A stretch of DNA of 64,000 nucleotides, taken from assembly GCA_949317995.1 (NCBI GenBank), contig OX439038.1, forward strand, positions 67,525,659 to 67,589,658, in the 5' to 3' direction. The position numbers and the translations under genes are program-made. This DNA is from Acholoe squamosa. Lineage: Eukaryota; Annelida; Polychaeta; Phyllodocida; Polynoidae. This document shows positions 13,379-25,278 of the stretch, piece by piece (the stretch's first letter is position 1; each line of letters begins with the position of its first letter). The notes under the pieces are model-generated. The model was not told the DNA's origin and made no database searches. It saw only the letters and a program-made list of their open reading frames with translations.

Positions 13379-13866
13379 AAGCTGGTCCTTTAGTGGGTAT
13401 ACTCTCATTAGTGATTTATCATGACAGCAAAGGAACACGAGATGATAAGAATAAAGCAGCGCTTAATGGGTTAGACTTCTACTGCAAACTAGTGTTCTCA
13501 ACTTTCTTAGTCTAGCCCAAGAGCAATATGCTTCGCCTCCTCCACATAGAACACAGATTCAGCAGTGTATATTGTAGAATACTGTCTAGTTTACACACTC
13601 AACATGGCCCTTAGAAAAAAATATAATCATCCCTGGGTGATTAAGATATTGGATTTGGTTTATTGATAACAGTGCTAAAATATCCTCGGTGCGAAGATTG
13701 TCCTTCGTATACCAAGGACAATCTTTAGGAAGCAGAATGTGATCTCTCTACTCTGATACACATTTCATGGAACATTGCTTTGAATCAAAATAGAACCTAC
13801 AATTACAATAGGTTCTGTTGTCTGAGGTGACTGATACCAATCAAACAATAGAATAAGCACAGTATT

Positions 13867-14064
13867 ATGGGCATGAACTGGTTACCAGGTTGAGTATGTG
13901 TAGGTGTTTTCCATATGCTATAGTAAGGTTGAGAAAGTAAAGGGAATAGTGCTGCCCTCTGCCAGCTCTATTTGCTATGTACAGACCTTGATTGCAGAGG
14001 TGAGGGGTACTTTGCCATGGATAACACCTACACAGACTCAACCTGGTAACCAGTCCACGCCCAT
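13867..14064. mobile_element. Foldback MITE, about 198 bp
   Basis: The left arm (13,867-13,913, containing CTGGTTACCAGGTTGAG) is repeated in inverted form at 14,019-14,064 with few mismatches. The arms cover nearly half the element and the remaining centre is about 100 bp. No coding capacity. Confidence 0.75.
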
Positions 14065-14530
14065 GACATATCCTATGAATGTCATCCAATATAAATATAG
14101 AGTTTTGCTCACGATTAAAGAGTCTATTTTACAATGTAGTACCTGTACTGCTTATCCTAATGTTTTGAGCCAAGTGTTGTCACATGGTTATCACTCTGAA
14201 TAATTTGTGTTACTTCATGAATCCATCTCTGCCCAGGAATTTGAAACTGGGAACACAGAGGATAGGGATAGGTGATTGGCTGATCGGCCATCGAGTGCCC
14301 CAGATTTAATGCTCCATTAGAGCAGCTATCTACCCTTGTTGCATGTATCCTTCCATTCGGTCACTGCACTGATATCCGTATACCTGGAGGGTGTGGTCCT
14401 ATAGTAAATGGAAGAGCTGGCTAAAAATGCCCTCATTTCCAGTCCTTTCTTTTCATGTAGCTATAACTTGTCCCTTTTGTTGCTCACATGTGGTCATTTA
14501 ATACGGTGCTAAAAAAGGGGGATTTGAGTG

Positions 14531-14746
14531 GGTACCTAGTTGGGAGAAGTCAGTCAGTATAATAAACTATAGAGCGTGTGACATGAGTAGGTACCTGGTA
14601 GTGCAGCTGTCTCTATTTTAAACAAGGCAGGTGACTTTTCAGACTAATGTGGTGAGTACAAGTTGAATGGCAAAGCAGTGCACGACTTGTTTAGGAAAGA
14701 GGGCACATACTCACAGCTCTTTTTACAATAGGAGCAACACCCTCCT
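14531..14746. repeat. Repeat copy, inverted relative to 11,326-11,530
   Basis: Reverse-complement partner of 11,326-11,530, running from GGTACCTAGTTGGGAGAAG to CAACACCCTCCTG. Confidence 0.7.
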
Positions 14747-17569
14747 GTAATTTCCTTAACCTGACTGCTTCTAGCAGGTGCACTTCATTGTGGGACAGTC
14801 CATTTCCTGATGCATGTATTACCAAAAAGGTTTTCTAAAGTGAAACTATGGTCTTAATGCCTCTAACCACGGTCAAATTACAGAAATAGAATGTTCTACT
14901 TATTGACCACACCCCCTCCCTAATGCAGATATATCAAAAAGGAAAATGATGATTGAAATAGAAACGCTTCTCACTTCTCGAATCAAATTCTTCATGTTTG
15001 CTCCTCAAATCCCGATGATGGACGACAATCTGCACAGATAAAGTTCTCAATTTCAAACTGTACAGATATATGAACTATCAGAATAAATGGAACAGTCAAT
15101 TTTTACATGCCAACAGGTTGGTAGAAGGACGCCTAAGAACAGATGGCATTTAACTTATATCACATTAGAAACTACCACACAAGTAGCAAGTGAGTTTATT
15201 TCGCCAAATCATCCACATTAGAACATGACCGTATACCCTCATTAATACATCGTGAAGGATTGCCAAGTAATCAGGAATGACATCATTGTACTGATTTACT
15301 ACTTATACAAGGCGTATTTAGGATAGCACACATACTATAAATAATTACAGGAGACAAAGAGGAGCATTAGAGATCATGGGAGCCTGTACGTGTTCACAGT
15401 GCAATGCCAGGCATATAATGATATAACATGCTAAACCCCATACCCATGTCATTCAGTACGTGATATAATCCCAGTTCGTACAGATTACAAAATGACAATC
15501 AGAGGTGCCACCAAATACAGATGGGAGTTGAAGTGATGAGCTTTACTAACACAATGGTTAAACTATAGCTAGGGCCGGGTTGGCCTTTATTCTAAAGTAT
15601 GGAGAAAGCAGGATGATAAAACGTTACTTTGTATAAAGGTATCAGCTACAGAGGTTAAACTATGGGTGGAGTAGGTTTTACCTTTATTCTAAAGTATGGA
15701 GATGAAAAAGATAAAAAAAAAAAGCCATTTATTCTCTATGGATTATCAACAAAGCAAAAAGCCTTTTAGACGTCAGGTAGCAGTGAGGAAAAGAAGTTAT
15801 GCTATACAGCCTGGAGCCAAATCCCTTCAATAAATCTACACAAGTTAGAACAGCAGGCAAATAGTCTAAAGTCATGCTTAACACAGTCGAGTCTATTCTT
15901 TAAAGTACTCTTTGAATGTTTTTATAATTTGTATCAACCTTTCGAAATGAGATATTCCAATGAAACAACAAGTCTAGGTATGCAGCATGACAATCATACA
16001 GACTCGAGTATGAAAATTAAAATAGAAATTTAAATTAACACAAATATGATAAACAGATGCTTTGGGATGAACGTGCGTCAGACTGAATGCCTCCACGTGT
16101 TTAGCCTTAGTACCTTAATCTCATTTGGTGTCATAAAAAACAGGTTCCCAAAGCCAGCCTTTAAACACACTAAGTGTGAAGCTATACTAGTGAGCCTCTG
16201 TCAGGTCCTATCATTTCATTAACATGGGCAAAGCAGTTCTGTACAAAATGTACACTGTCCCTTGTGTGAATAAAGAATGGAAAGTATACCTCTCGTGCAT
16301 GGTTAGCCTTTCCCAATTACAATTGGCCTCCATATGTGGGGCCACACCCTAAAGGATAAAAGTAAGGATGTCAGTTATTGATTATGTAAGCAACTAACCA
16401 CTACTCCGTGACTCAAAGTAACTATATAGTAATATAAATGAAATACCAGGCATTCTCGCCAAAATCTAGTATTCATAGATGATTGTGCCAGATCAGATTA
16501 AGAGCGTTCCTCATTTGATAATACTGGGATGGGTGTCATAAGGTTTCTAACTAATGAAAGGTCGTTTTTCAGGGCACGCTACTTTGTCCCTTTTACAGGC
16601 CTGGTCAGAAACGGCAAATTTGATCGTTCTAATTCTAATTTGGTTTGACAAATAAATCTTTGTTCTGATATAGCATCACTGACAAATGGGCATTGATTCA
16701 ATAGGCAATATCTATCTTCAGACACTTGCCTCTGATTCTTAGCATTATATGATTGAAACAAAGAGATTGTAATTAAATTCATTAGGACCTTTGCCATAAT
16801 ACACTGGAAGTAAAAACACTAGGGAAAGATCAAGTACCCAGTATGTATAAGCCATAGGGACAGTTTAATATAATGTTCAGACCAAATAACAGTATTCCTG
16901 TAATTAGTATTCAGCTTAGTTCACTTCTGCAATAGAGTAAACTGGGACTAGACATGACAGACCATCCTGGTCTAAAGCAAGAAGTCTACCAAGGCCCTTC
17001 ACAGCTCTACACCCTCTAATGAGACTAGACAGCAGTGGAAGCCCCAGGAGCATTTGGACCCCAATGGTGAACCCCTCCCCTATACCTACAGCAGCTGCTG
17101 GAGGTCCTTTTCCCCGTACCATTCATGGAAATACTATGACGAAAAGTGATGCTCTCTTACCTACAAATGAACTCCATCTTGGAAAATATGCCCATCATCA
17201 TGCATTCGGTTAGCAAGTAAACATTATTTCAATGCTATATGCCACATACTGCTCTGGCCATGTCTTGCATAGATAGAAACACCATTGGATATGCTATATA
17301 GTAATTTACTGGAATTACCGACATACCAACATGATGCCAATATGCGTTTTGTGAAACTGTTTTTATATCTATTCCAGGAAACAAATGTATCCAATCTTGT
17401 ATATACTGTCTTCATATTGTAACAGAAAATCGCCATGTGCAGTTACAATAAATGCCTATTTTATAGGACATACAAACACAAAAAAAAAAAAAAAAAAGAT
17501 TATGTTACTACTACTGGCTAAACATTACAAAAGCATTTATTTGTAGTATTATTACCTTGATGAGAACCA
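14747..17569. other. No gene recognised
   Basis: No protein family, RNA gene or repeat is convincing here. A poly-A run near 17,479-17,497 could mark an old retroposed end. The small GC-richer patch at 17,000-17,110 is open on both strands but shows no clear splice sites. Confidence 0.4.
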
Positions 17570-18745
17570 GGCAATAACTAATCATAATGATGTGAGTAAT
17601 ACACCAACGGTGCCATTAACCAGCATAACCCCAGTGTGATGCCCCTAAAGGGCCTATATATCACCTGCAGTGGAAGCAATTGAGTGCAGTTGCTCAGAAT
17701 GCTCATAGCTCTAAGCTGTCTCCAAGTAACCTAAGGAGAGCTTAGTAGTTGGCTAATATGACTATAGTGTATTATTTACTCTTTTCCTAATCAATCAACA
17801 GCTGATCAATAGATAAAATTGTCATGCTCTGTGCTTATAATTATGTGACAATGGTAATTTTTAACCTAGGCCACATTTGTGAGAACCTATTGGGTTAACT
17901 CAGTGACTTGCTGATAGCCTACCCATCCCTACAGGCCAAACAAACAGAGAGGTATTTCAGGTTATACTATCCTTTTATTCCTAGCAAATGTCTTCAGTAA
18001 TCATTGATAAATCAATGCTCTATGAATCAGATTACCGTACAAAACTGAAATTGTCCATACCTTCCAGGTAATAAATCAATTTAAATGTTAACATTATGCA
18101 ACGTTTAAACAGTTCTGTGGCTGAACAATATCATATCAGAATTCAGCACTACAGCAACCAGGTCTCTCTTGCTTTCTAAAGCAAAGCAAGGTTATATTTT
18201 TCCTTTATGTATAATTATTCAGAATGCCTTAATGCAGGATTTCCTTCACTCAATATCATCTATTGAATCATTTATATTATCTTGCATTATTTAGAGAACA
18301 GAACAATTATTTTGAAATTGCTCCACATCCTTCAAACAGTTTCAACATCACTCAATAGCATCTATTGAATCATTTATAACACCTCGTTTTTGTTGGGTTA
18401 ATACAAGGTGCATTATTCAGAGAACAGTGCATATGACAATATTTTGAAAGTGCTCCACATCCTTCAAATATGTAGAACACACCAATGAAACTATTTATTT
18501 CAGACAAGTATTGTTGGTTTTCCGTTTTCAACATGACGAGTAAAAGTAAACTTACACCTGTGTTTCGTACCTTTTATTGACAATAATCACATAAACCAGG
18601 TTCGAATTTGAAATTCGTATTTACTTCAAAACAAAAACCTTTGGATCTTTAATCGGTGGTCATTTCCTTTCATCATTTGAATTGCTCAACAAAGTGAGTC
18701 CATTACTTCTGAGGATCTCAAGTGTAGAGAAATACTGTTTCTTCT
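17570..18745. repeat. About 1.1-kb direct repeat, copy 1
   Basis: Homologous in direct orientation to 21,660-22,765, from AATCATAATGATGTGAGTA through GGCCTATATATCACCTGCAGTG to the CAACAAAGTGAGT region. Many substitutions and indels separate the copies. The pair flanks the retrotransposon relic at 18,780-20,415. No gag-pol frames lie between, so a reading as LTRs is weak. Confidence 0.7.
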
Positions 18746-18779
18746 TGTTAATTCATAACATTTAGGGAAAGTTCTTTCA

Positions 18780-20415
18780 CTGAAACAACGATCATTTTAT
18801 ACCTATAATGATTGACTCGTTACTTATGAAAGATTTTCATGGTAATCATTTATACCAAGTGGAAAATCATCAACTCCCTACTAAAACCAAAGGGAGAAGT
18901 CCTGCCTCCAAATTCAAAAGGTGCTTATGGTATCATGAAGAGTATTCTTCTTTCAGTGGAATATATGAATGAGTTCTTTGCTGGTGTAGGTGAAAAGCTA
19001 TCAAACAATCTTACACAAGAAGGGTTTCCCCTTGATGACATAGATCTTGAGTATGACCCAGCCACCTGCTAAATAGAATGGAGGACTTGAGTTTTATCAC
19101 ATCAAAACAGTTTGGTTATCCAAGAAATTTAGGTACTGGAGATGCTATCTTTGAGCTAGGAACTGACCTTTATACGAACAGGGATAATGGTTTCACAACA
19201 GGACCTGAAAAAGGCCTTTGACTTAGTAAACCACTCCTATTTGTTACATAAACTAAAGAGTCTTAAACTTCAGAAAAGTGTGTATTGCTGGGTATGTAGC
19301 TATCTGACCAATAGGTACCAAAAGACTATGATTGAAGAGTATGAATCCAAACTATCTCCAGTTACTTACAGGGTGCCTCAGGGGTCGGTATTGGGCCCCC
19401 TTCTGTTTATTTACTACATAAATAGTATGGCTGAAGGTTTAGACCACTGTAAGTTGATAATGTATGCTGACGATCTTGTATTATATTGTGCAGCCAAAGA
19501 TCCACAAGATGCAGTAACCAATCTTCAAACAGACATAGACCAAGTTGAATCTAAATGTAAAAAATTGCATCTAACTGTGAACAACAGCAAAACGAAATTC
19601 ATGTTGAGTGGTACGTGAGAAAAAATGAAAAAAGTTCTAGCAAACCCTCCAAAAATAAATGGTATTCCACTTGATAGAGTAGAAGCATATCACTATTTAG
19701 GTGTTAAACTTGACAAGTGTATGAACTTAGAACCTGCAGTCAGGGAGGTGATACAAAAAGTGAACCACCGGCTGTTCAAGTTTGCAAAAATATGATGTGA
19801 TCTGACACAGAAAGCCGCTGTTATGGTATATAAGTCAACAATCATGTCCTTGTTTAACTAAGCAAGCTTCTTGCATTCAGGAGCAAATTTTAACTCAACT
19901 GCGAAATTGCAATGTTTGCAAAATAGAGGATTGAGAATATGCATGAGAACCAGTGTCCATAGACCAGCTGCATGACAAATGTAATGTACCCAAACTAGAC
20001 AATCAAAAGGACGAAACCTGTTAGTATATATGTACAAATAAGCCAAACAAGGCAAATTTGTGAAAAACACCACTGGAGCTAGACCCACAAGGTCACTAGT
20101 CAAGGCAAAATGTGATCTGAAAAGGCCAGATTTTACAGCCAGAATTTCTGTCGTTTTCATCAATCATCTCATCCCATTTTCTTTCATTGTTAAGTATTAT
20201 CACCCCTAGGATCTTAATCCTAAAATATGTATATATTTTATATATTGGGAGTATGTATTCAGCTAAAAGCAAACACATTAATTTGATTTTATGGGACAAC
20301 TTTTAATACTTCCTATGTCCATCAAACACTGAGCACGCAATTGATAAATGTATTTATTTACACACTGTATGTTCAGGATAATAAACAATTGAAGTGAATT
20401 GATTGAATTGGAATT
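18780..20415 (+). pseudogene. Decayed non-LTR retrotransposon reverse transcriptase
   Basis: Fragments of an RT protein lie in order but in several frames. An N-terminal piece (18,839-19,072) is followed by a GTGDAIF stretch (about 19,135) and the RT core (19,187-19,618). The core has DLKKAFD (motif A), VPQGSVLGPLLF (motif B) and YADDL at 19,462-19,473 (motif C catalytic aspartates). Thumb and C-terminal pieces (YHYLGVKLD, LQNRGLRIC) continue to about 20,000 with stops. A 3' end rich in TTGAATTGAT words follows AATAAA near 20,380. The gap between the first two fragments implies an internal deletion. It belongs to the CR1/L2/Jockey assemblage and is close to the element at 25,279. Confidence 0.85.
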
Positions 20416-21659
20416 ATCCTTACCCTAGGAAGTGAAGCAAGGCTAGCAAACAAGTTTTAGTTGCAAACAGTGCTCAACATTCGTGTATGATCCAGGATGC
20501 ATATAGAAACACTGTATGGCATTGTCTAACATCATTAAATCTCTTTGGTTGTCCTAAAGTACATAAATGCTGACAACAGTCCTATTATGTTAGAAGATGA
20601 TAGTGTGTAGTCTTTCTGATACAGAGGGCGTTAGATGCATACAATTTGTATGTCTGTTAAGACAATGGTGAGTATTGTGTGTATAAAGTTAAAGTGGTTC
20701 GTGATTAACAATGTATTGCAGGAGGCTTAATTACAAGGGCTATATAGAATTTTCATGTCTAAAGATTATACATAATCCATACATTACCCATGCAATAGTA
20801 TGAAGTTATTGACAGTATATCTGGTCAATATAGTGCTCAGAATCACGTGGAAACTCGATCAGGCTTTTTACAAGACTTGGGCAGCAGGAAAAAATTTCAA
20901 AACTTCATAGATTCAGAATATTATGCTCCCATATGATCGGCCACATTAAACCCTTTTCAAAACATCTTTGATTGTCGTTGTATCATTAGTAGTAATGGAT
21001 AAAGGGAGGTAAACGTGCATGGGTGTCAGAATCAAGGAGCAACTATAGAAATGTTCTTTTTCAGGATTTGAATATTGGCTGCAGATGTACTAGCCTACAA
21101 TCTAACTACAATCACTACAATTAGACCGCAATGCATGACCCCAAAAGAGGCCTAGAAATTAGGCAGTACCCAACATGTTTTCTGACTAAGGTTTTGTTTC
21201 ATATTGTACATGACTTTCTCTTCCCAAAAAAGACTTCCAGACGGGTTACTACCTCATTTGGCTGAAACCACTGTTTCCATGGCAACTACCTCCAAAATCC
21301 AGATTCTGCTCTAAAAAGTGCATTTTGGCAGGGGGCTTTTTGAAGACGACCTATCCCATCTAAATCAGCTAATAACTTTTCAATGGAATTATTGTTGTGT
21401 TGCTAGGGTAAGCAATTGCCTCAGCCTAGCAATGATTCATGTCTTAAGTAGATAATAGACATTATAAAAGCATGTTTTTGTAATCAAAGTTAGTGGACAT
21501 GCACAATCATTATGCTACTTCATGTTAGAGTCAGTATGTAGTCTGTGGCACAATGATCATGATTATAACCCCTTTAGCTACATTATAGCTGGGGTAGGGA
21601 TACAGAGTGCGAGGCTAACCCTAAGACAATAGTCAGGGTTATTGTTGTCTAGATCAGAG
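20416..21659. other. No gene recognised
   Basis: Unannotated spacer between the retrotransposon relic and the second 1.1-kb repeat copy. Confidence 0.45.
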
Positions 21660-22765
21660 CCAGGGTAATACCTAATCATAATGATGTGAGTATTACATTC
21701 AAGGTCCCATAAACCATCAGAACCCCAGTGTGATTCCCCTGTAGGGCCTATATATCACCTGCAGTGAAGGGATTGAGTGCAGTGGTTCAGCAAGCTCATA
21801 GCTCAAAACTATTCCCGAGTCACCTAAGCAGAGTGTAGTAGTTGGCTTAAAAGACTTTAGTGTACATTAATTCTTTTGCTAATCAATACATGAAATATTC
21901 ATGCTGTGTGCTTAAGTGACGATGGTAGTTTTCAACCTAGGCCACTTTGTGCGAGCCTACTGGGTTAAACCGGTGAGTTCCTGGTACCCATTCGGGGTAA
22001 AGGTACTGCTTTAGCCTGGATGTACAAGCCACCTGGTTAACCCGGCATCTGGCTCAAATGAAATTGACAGGACAGGCCAAACAGAGAGGTGTTTAAGGTT
22101 ATGATCCTTATAATATTATTCCTAGCAAATGCCCTCAGTAGCCATTAATAAAGCAATGTTCAATAAAACAGATTACCATACCAAATTGAAATAGTTCTTA
22201 CCTTCCATCACACATGTTAACAAATATATTAACATAATGCAGTGGTTAAACAGTTCTTTGGCCAAACAATACAATATCAAAATGACTACCACAACCAGAT
22301 TTATCTTGCTCTCTGAAGCAAAGCAGGCAAAGTTTTCTTTCTTTTATGTATAATTCAGAATGTCTTTATGCAGGATTTACTCCATGCAAGCAATTTTAAT
22401 GCCATGCAAGCAATTTTAACGCCAATCAATAGCATTCATCGAATCATTTATAACATCTTGTTTTTGCTGGGTCAATACAAGGGGTAAATACAAGGTGCAT
22501 TATTCAAAGAACATTGCATATGACAATATTTTGAAAGTGCTCTACGGTCCTTCAAATATTGCAGTGAGTATTGTTAGTTGTCTGTTTCACCATGACAACT
22601 AGGAGTCAACTCAAACCTGTGTCCCAAACCTTTTATTGATGATATTCACATTCATTAATTGTATTTAATTGGTGGGCACTTCCTTTCGTGATTATTTTTG
22701 CTTAACAAAGTGAGTGCATTATTACTGAGGGTTTCAAGTGTCTGGGAAATACCATTTCTGAGCTG
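21660..22765. repeat. About 1.1-kb direct repeat, copy 2
   Basis: Partner of 17,570-18,745. It has an extra segment of about 100 bp near 21,985-22,080 and lacks a stretch found in copy 1 near 18,260-18,360. Confidence 0.7.
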
Positions 22766-23027
22766 GTATTAGAGCCATGATGTTGGCTCACATTCATTTC
22801 CATCAGTGTGGACAGGTACCTCTCTATCTCCATGTAGTTGAAATACACTGCTGGGAGTAAGATGACTGTATCTTTGGGAAGCCATCATTACATATTCTGT
22901 TGAATGTACAGGGAATTACTGTCAAATCTACAAGACTGAAATTGTATAATGAAGCCTTGGTTGTATTTCAAATTTAGTAGATTACTGATATCTACCAGGG
23001 GAATAATTAGCGTTTAATTGATGTTAT

Positions 23028-24411
23028 ACACCTAAACATGGTTCCGCGTCTGGCGCTGCATACTAATGAGTAGTACGTAAACAAACCCAACTCCCACCAC
23101 TCGCAGTACGGCAACCCCCCTCAATAAACCCTTCAATTTCTTTACTTCTTGCTCTACTATTTTTAACCATTGAAGAAGATCACGGTCATAAGGTCAAAAA
23201 CTGATGGATACAGACTTAATTCGCTGGAAAAGTGATGTTTTGATTAGTAGAACAGTGCTAGAAGAAATGGATGGGTGATAATCTAGAAGGTTCCCCATTG
23301 CCTTAAACATGGCCAATGAGGTGCTTCTCGGGTTTTGACGCCAATTATTGAACTCGCCTTTTTCAACCATTTCATGTTCAAACAGTGATAAAACTTCATG
23401 ATATAGGTACATACATCATTTATGTATCAGGAAAAATGCGTGACTACGCCCCTACCCCAATCTTGATCGTGTACAAGGGATACAAACTCAGTACCCCTCT
23501 TCACATTCTCCTTATTTAGAATAGACATAAAGTATGCCTAGCGGTCCTATATCGGCCAGCGGGAGGCTGTCTTCTTCTGCCCTACCCCCACCCCCAGGCC
23601 CCCACCCCCTCAAGGCTTCAACCCCTGCTCATTCCCCCATTTGGCAATAAACGGTTCATTATTTATCAACAGTGATGGGTTTTGCATGGAAGGGTTAAAA
23701 TTTTTCATGCCGGTACCCAACTACTCGATCGGTACTCTACTGTACATTCTTGTTGGGCCTCATTCCTTAGGGACAGCAGCGGCCATCACACCCTCCTCTC
23801 CATTTGGACTTTATTTTTTTATAAAATGCCCCCCTCCTCCAGGAAACAGGCATAAGAGGGGTATTCTCATGGTATTCTCTTTTCCCGTAGGCGTAGAACT
23901 AGAAGTCGGCCTGTATTACGAGGTAAGACCAAGGGAGTACCGTATGGGGTCGATTCTCTGAGATTATGTGGGTATATGAGTTTCATATCTTAATGTTTGG
24001 GAATACAAGACCTTCGGCCATAAGCATATGACAAATTCTCGTCAAAAAATCGAAGAAAATTGCCACAAAATGATGTTGGAAATCTTGCTTTACTTGAGGA
24101 AATGAGGCCTTGTTATGGCTTGTAGAGCTTATGGCAAACTACTGTATTATTGCCATAGCCCATTTCAGTGAATGTTTTAACTTCAAAATCCAGATTGTCA
24201 TGGTTTAAAATAACTAGAACCGGATTATATGACATGTTATTGTTTTGCGTGGACAGTGTACATAACTTTTTATCGAGTTAGGAAACCAAGAAAGTAGATT
24301 TATTTATTGGCTTCGGTGCGTGAGAGTTTGAATCGCCTGGGTTTGTTTGCATACCATGCGAAAAGTCGGTCACGTGATCAAGCCCATATATGGCAGACCC
24401 TGTTTAGGTGT
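23028..24411. mobile_element. 1.38-kb TIR element inserted in copy B
   Basis: Perfect 11-bp inverted ends ACACCTAAACA / TGTTTAGGTGT. The target in copy A reads GTTATTT; here GTTAT precedes and ATTT follows the element, giving a 2-bp AT duplication (a TA reading is also possible if the end base is assigned differently). The interior has only short unrecognised open frames, so it is probably a non-autonomous transposon. Confidence 0.65.
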
Positions 24412-25278
24412 ATTTGAAACCACAATTGGGTTTATGGGTTCAATATTCCACGACCCACGCAGCGGGGAGTGGAATATTGAACCCTAAACCTATGTGTGCT
24501 TTCAAAGAACATCAATTAATGCGTTTATCTAACATTTTTCTTCATTTTGTATTAATTTCTTACCTTATAACTCCATAATAAATCCAGGAGAAGACATTTT
24601 GTTAGGCCGAGCAGTAGAGAAATAGACTTCGCCATGTTGTCATCGGATGTCGTCCTGTGCTTTCTTGTCCATATTCCCGGGCCTCTTCAGTGCAGGGCCC
24701 CAGCATGTGGATAATCAACTTGTTACGTTGTAATTTTATGATATTAACCTTTTAACCTAAATATGCTTCACTATATAGAATCTAAGATTATTCTCACAAT
24801 GTTTCATTGCCATTCTGGTCTATATAGTGGCAACAAATTCTTTATAATTCGGAGCAAAAACCAAGCCGGGACATGTTGATACTGCGGAATTAGACCGGAA
24901 GTCAGCACGCGACACACTTATAAGGTCAAAGGTCAGCAAGCTGTAATGGCAGGTGCCGATACGTATCGCTATGAAAAATGATTGGATTCTTCTTTATTTC
25001 GAACAATATGGAGAATATAGGCATGGCATGTTCATATAGGATATCTAAGGATGTTTCCCTGTTAATAACATGCCATGGCACCATTGGATTCTATGCTAAC
25101 AAGGTGTGCAAAGCCACAGGTATGTCGGATTGATTTTTCAAATACTTCATGTACATTGGTTTCTGGTACCGTTCGGCATGGTGTAGTTGATAGCAAGTCT
25201 GTCTATTACCACAGCAGCCGAAAACGATTCCCATAGAACCCTGAACGGTTTTAACTGGAAATGTATGGCGAGGTTGAC

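Noticed and set aside
16916..17122. Gly/Leu-rich minus-strand frame as a host exon
   Set aside because: It is open on both strands but has no clear acceptor or donor and no motif; support is too weak.
18598..18620. tRNA B-box-like GGTTCGAAT
   Set aside because: No matching A box at the right distance and no cloverleaf can be formed.
17570..22765. LTR retrotransposon with 1.1-kb LTRs
   Set aside because: No gag, protease, RNase H or integrase lies between the repeats, and the RT found there is of non-LTR type.
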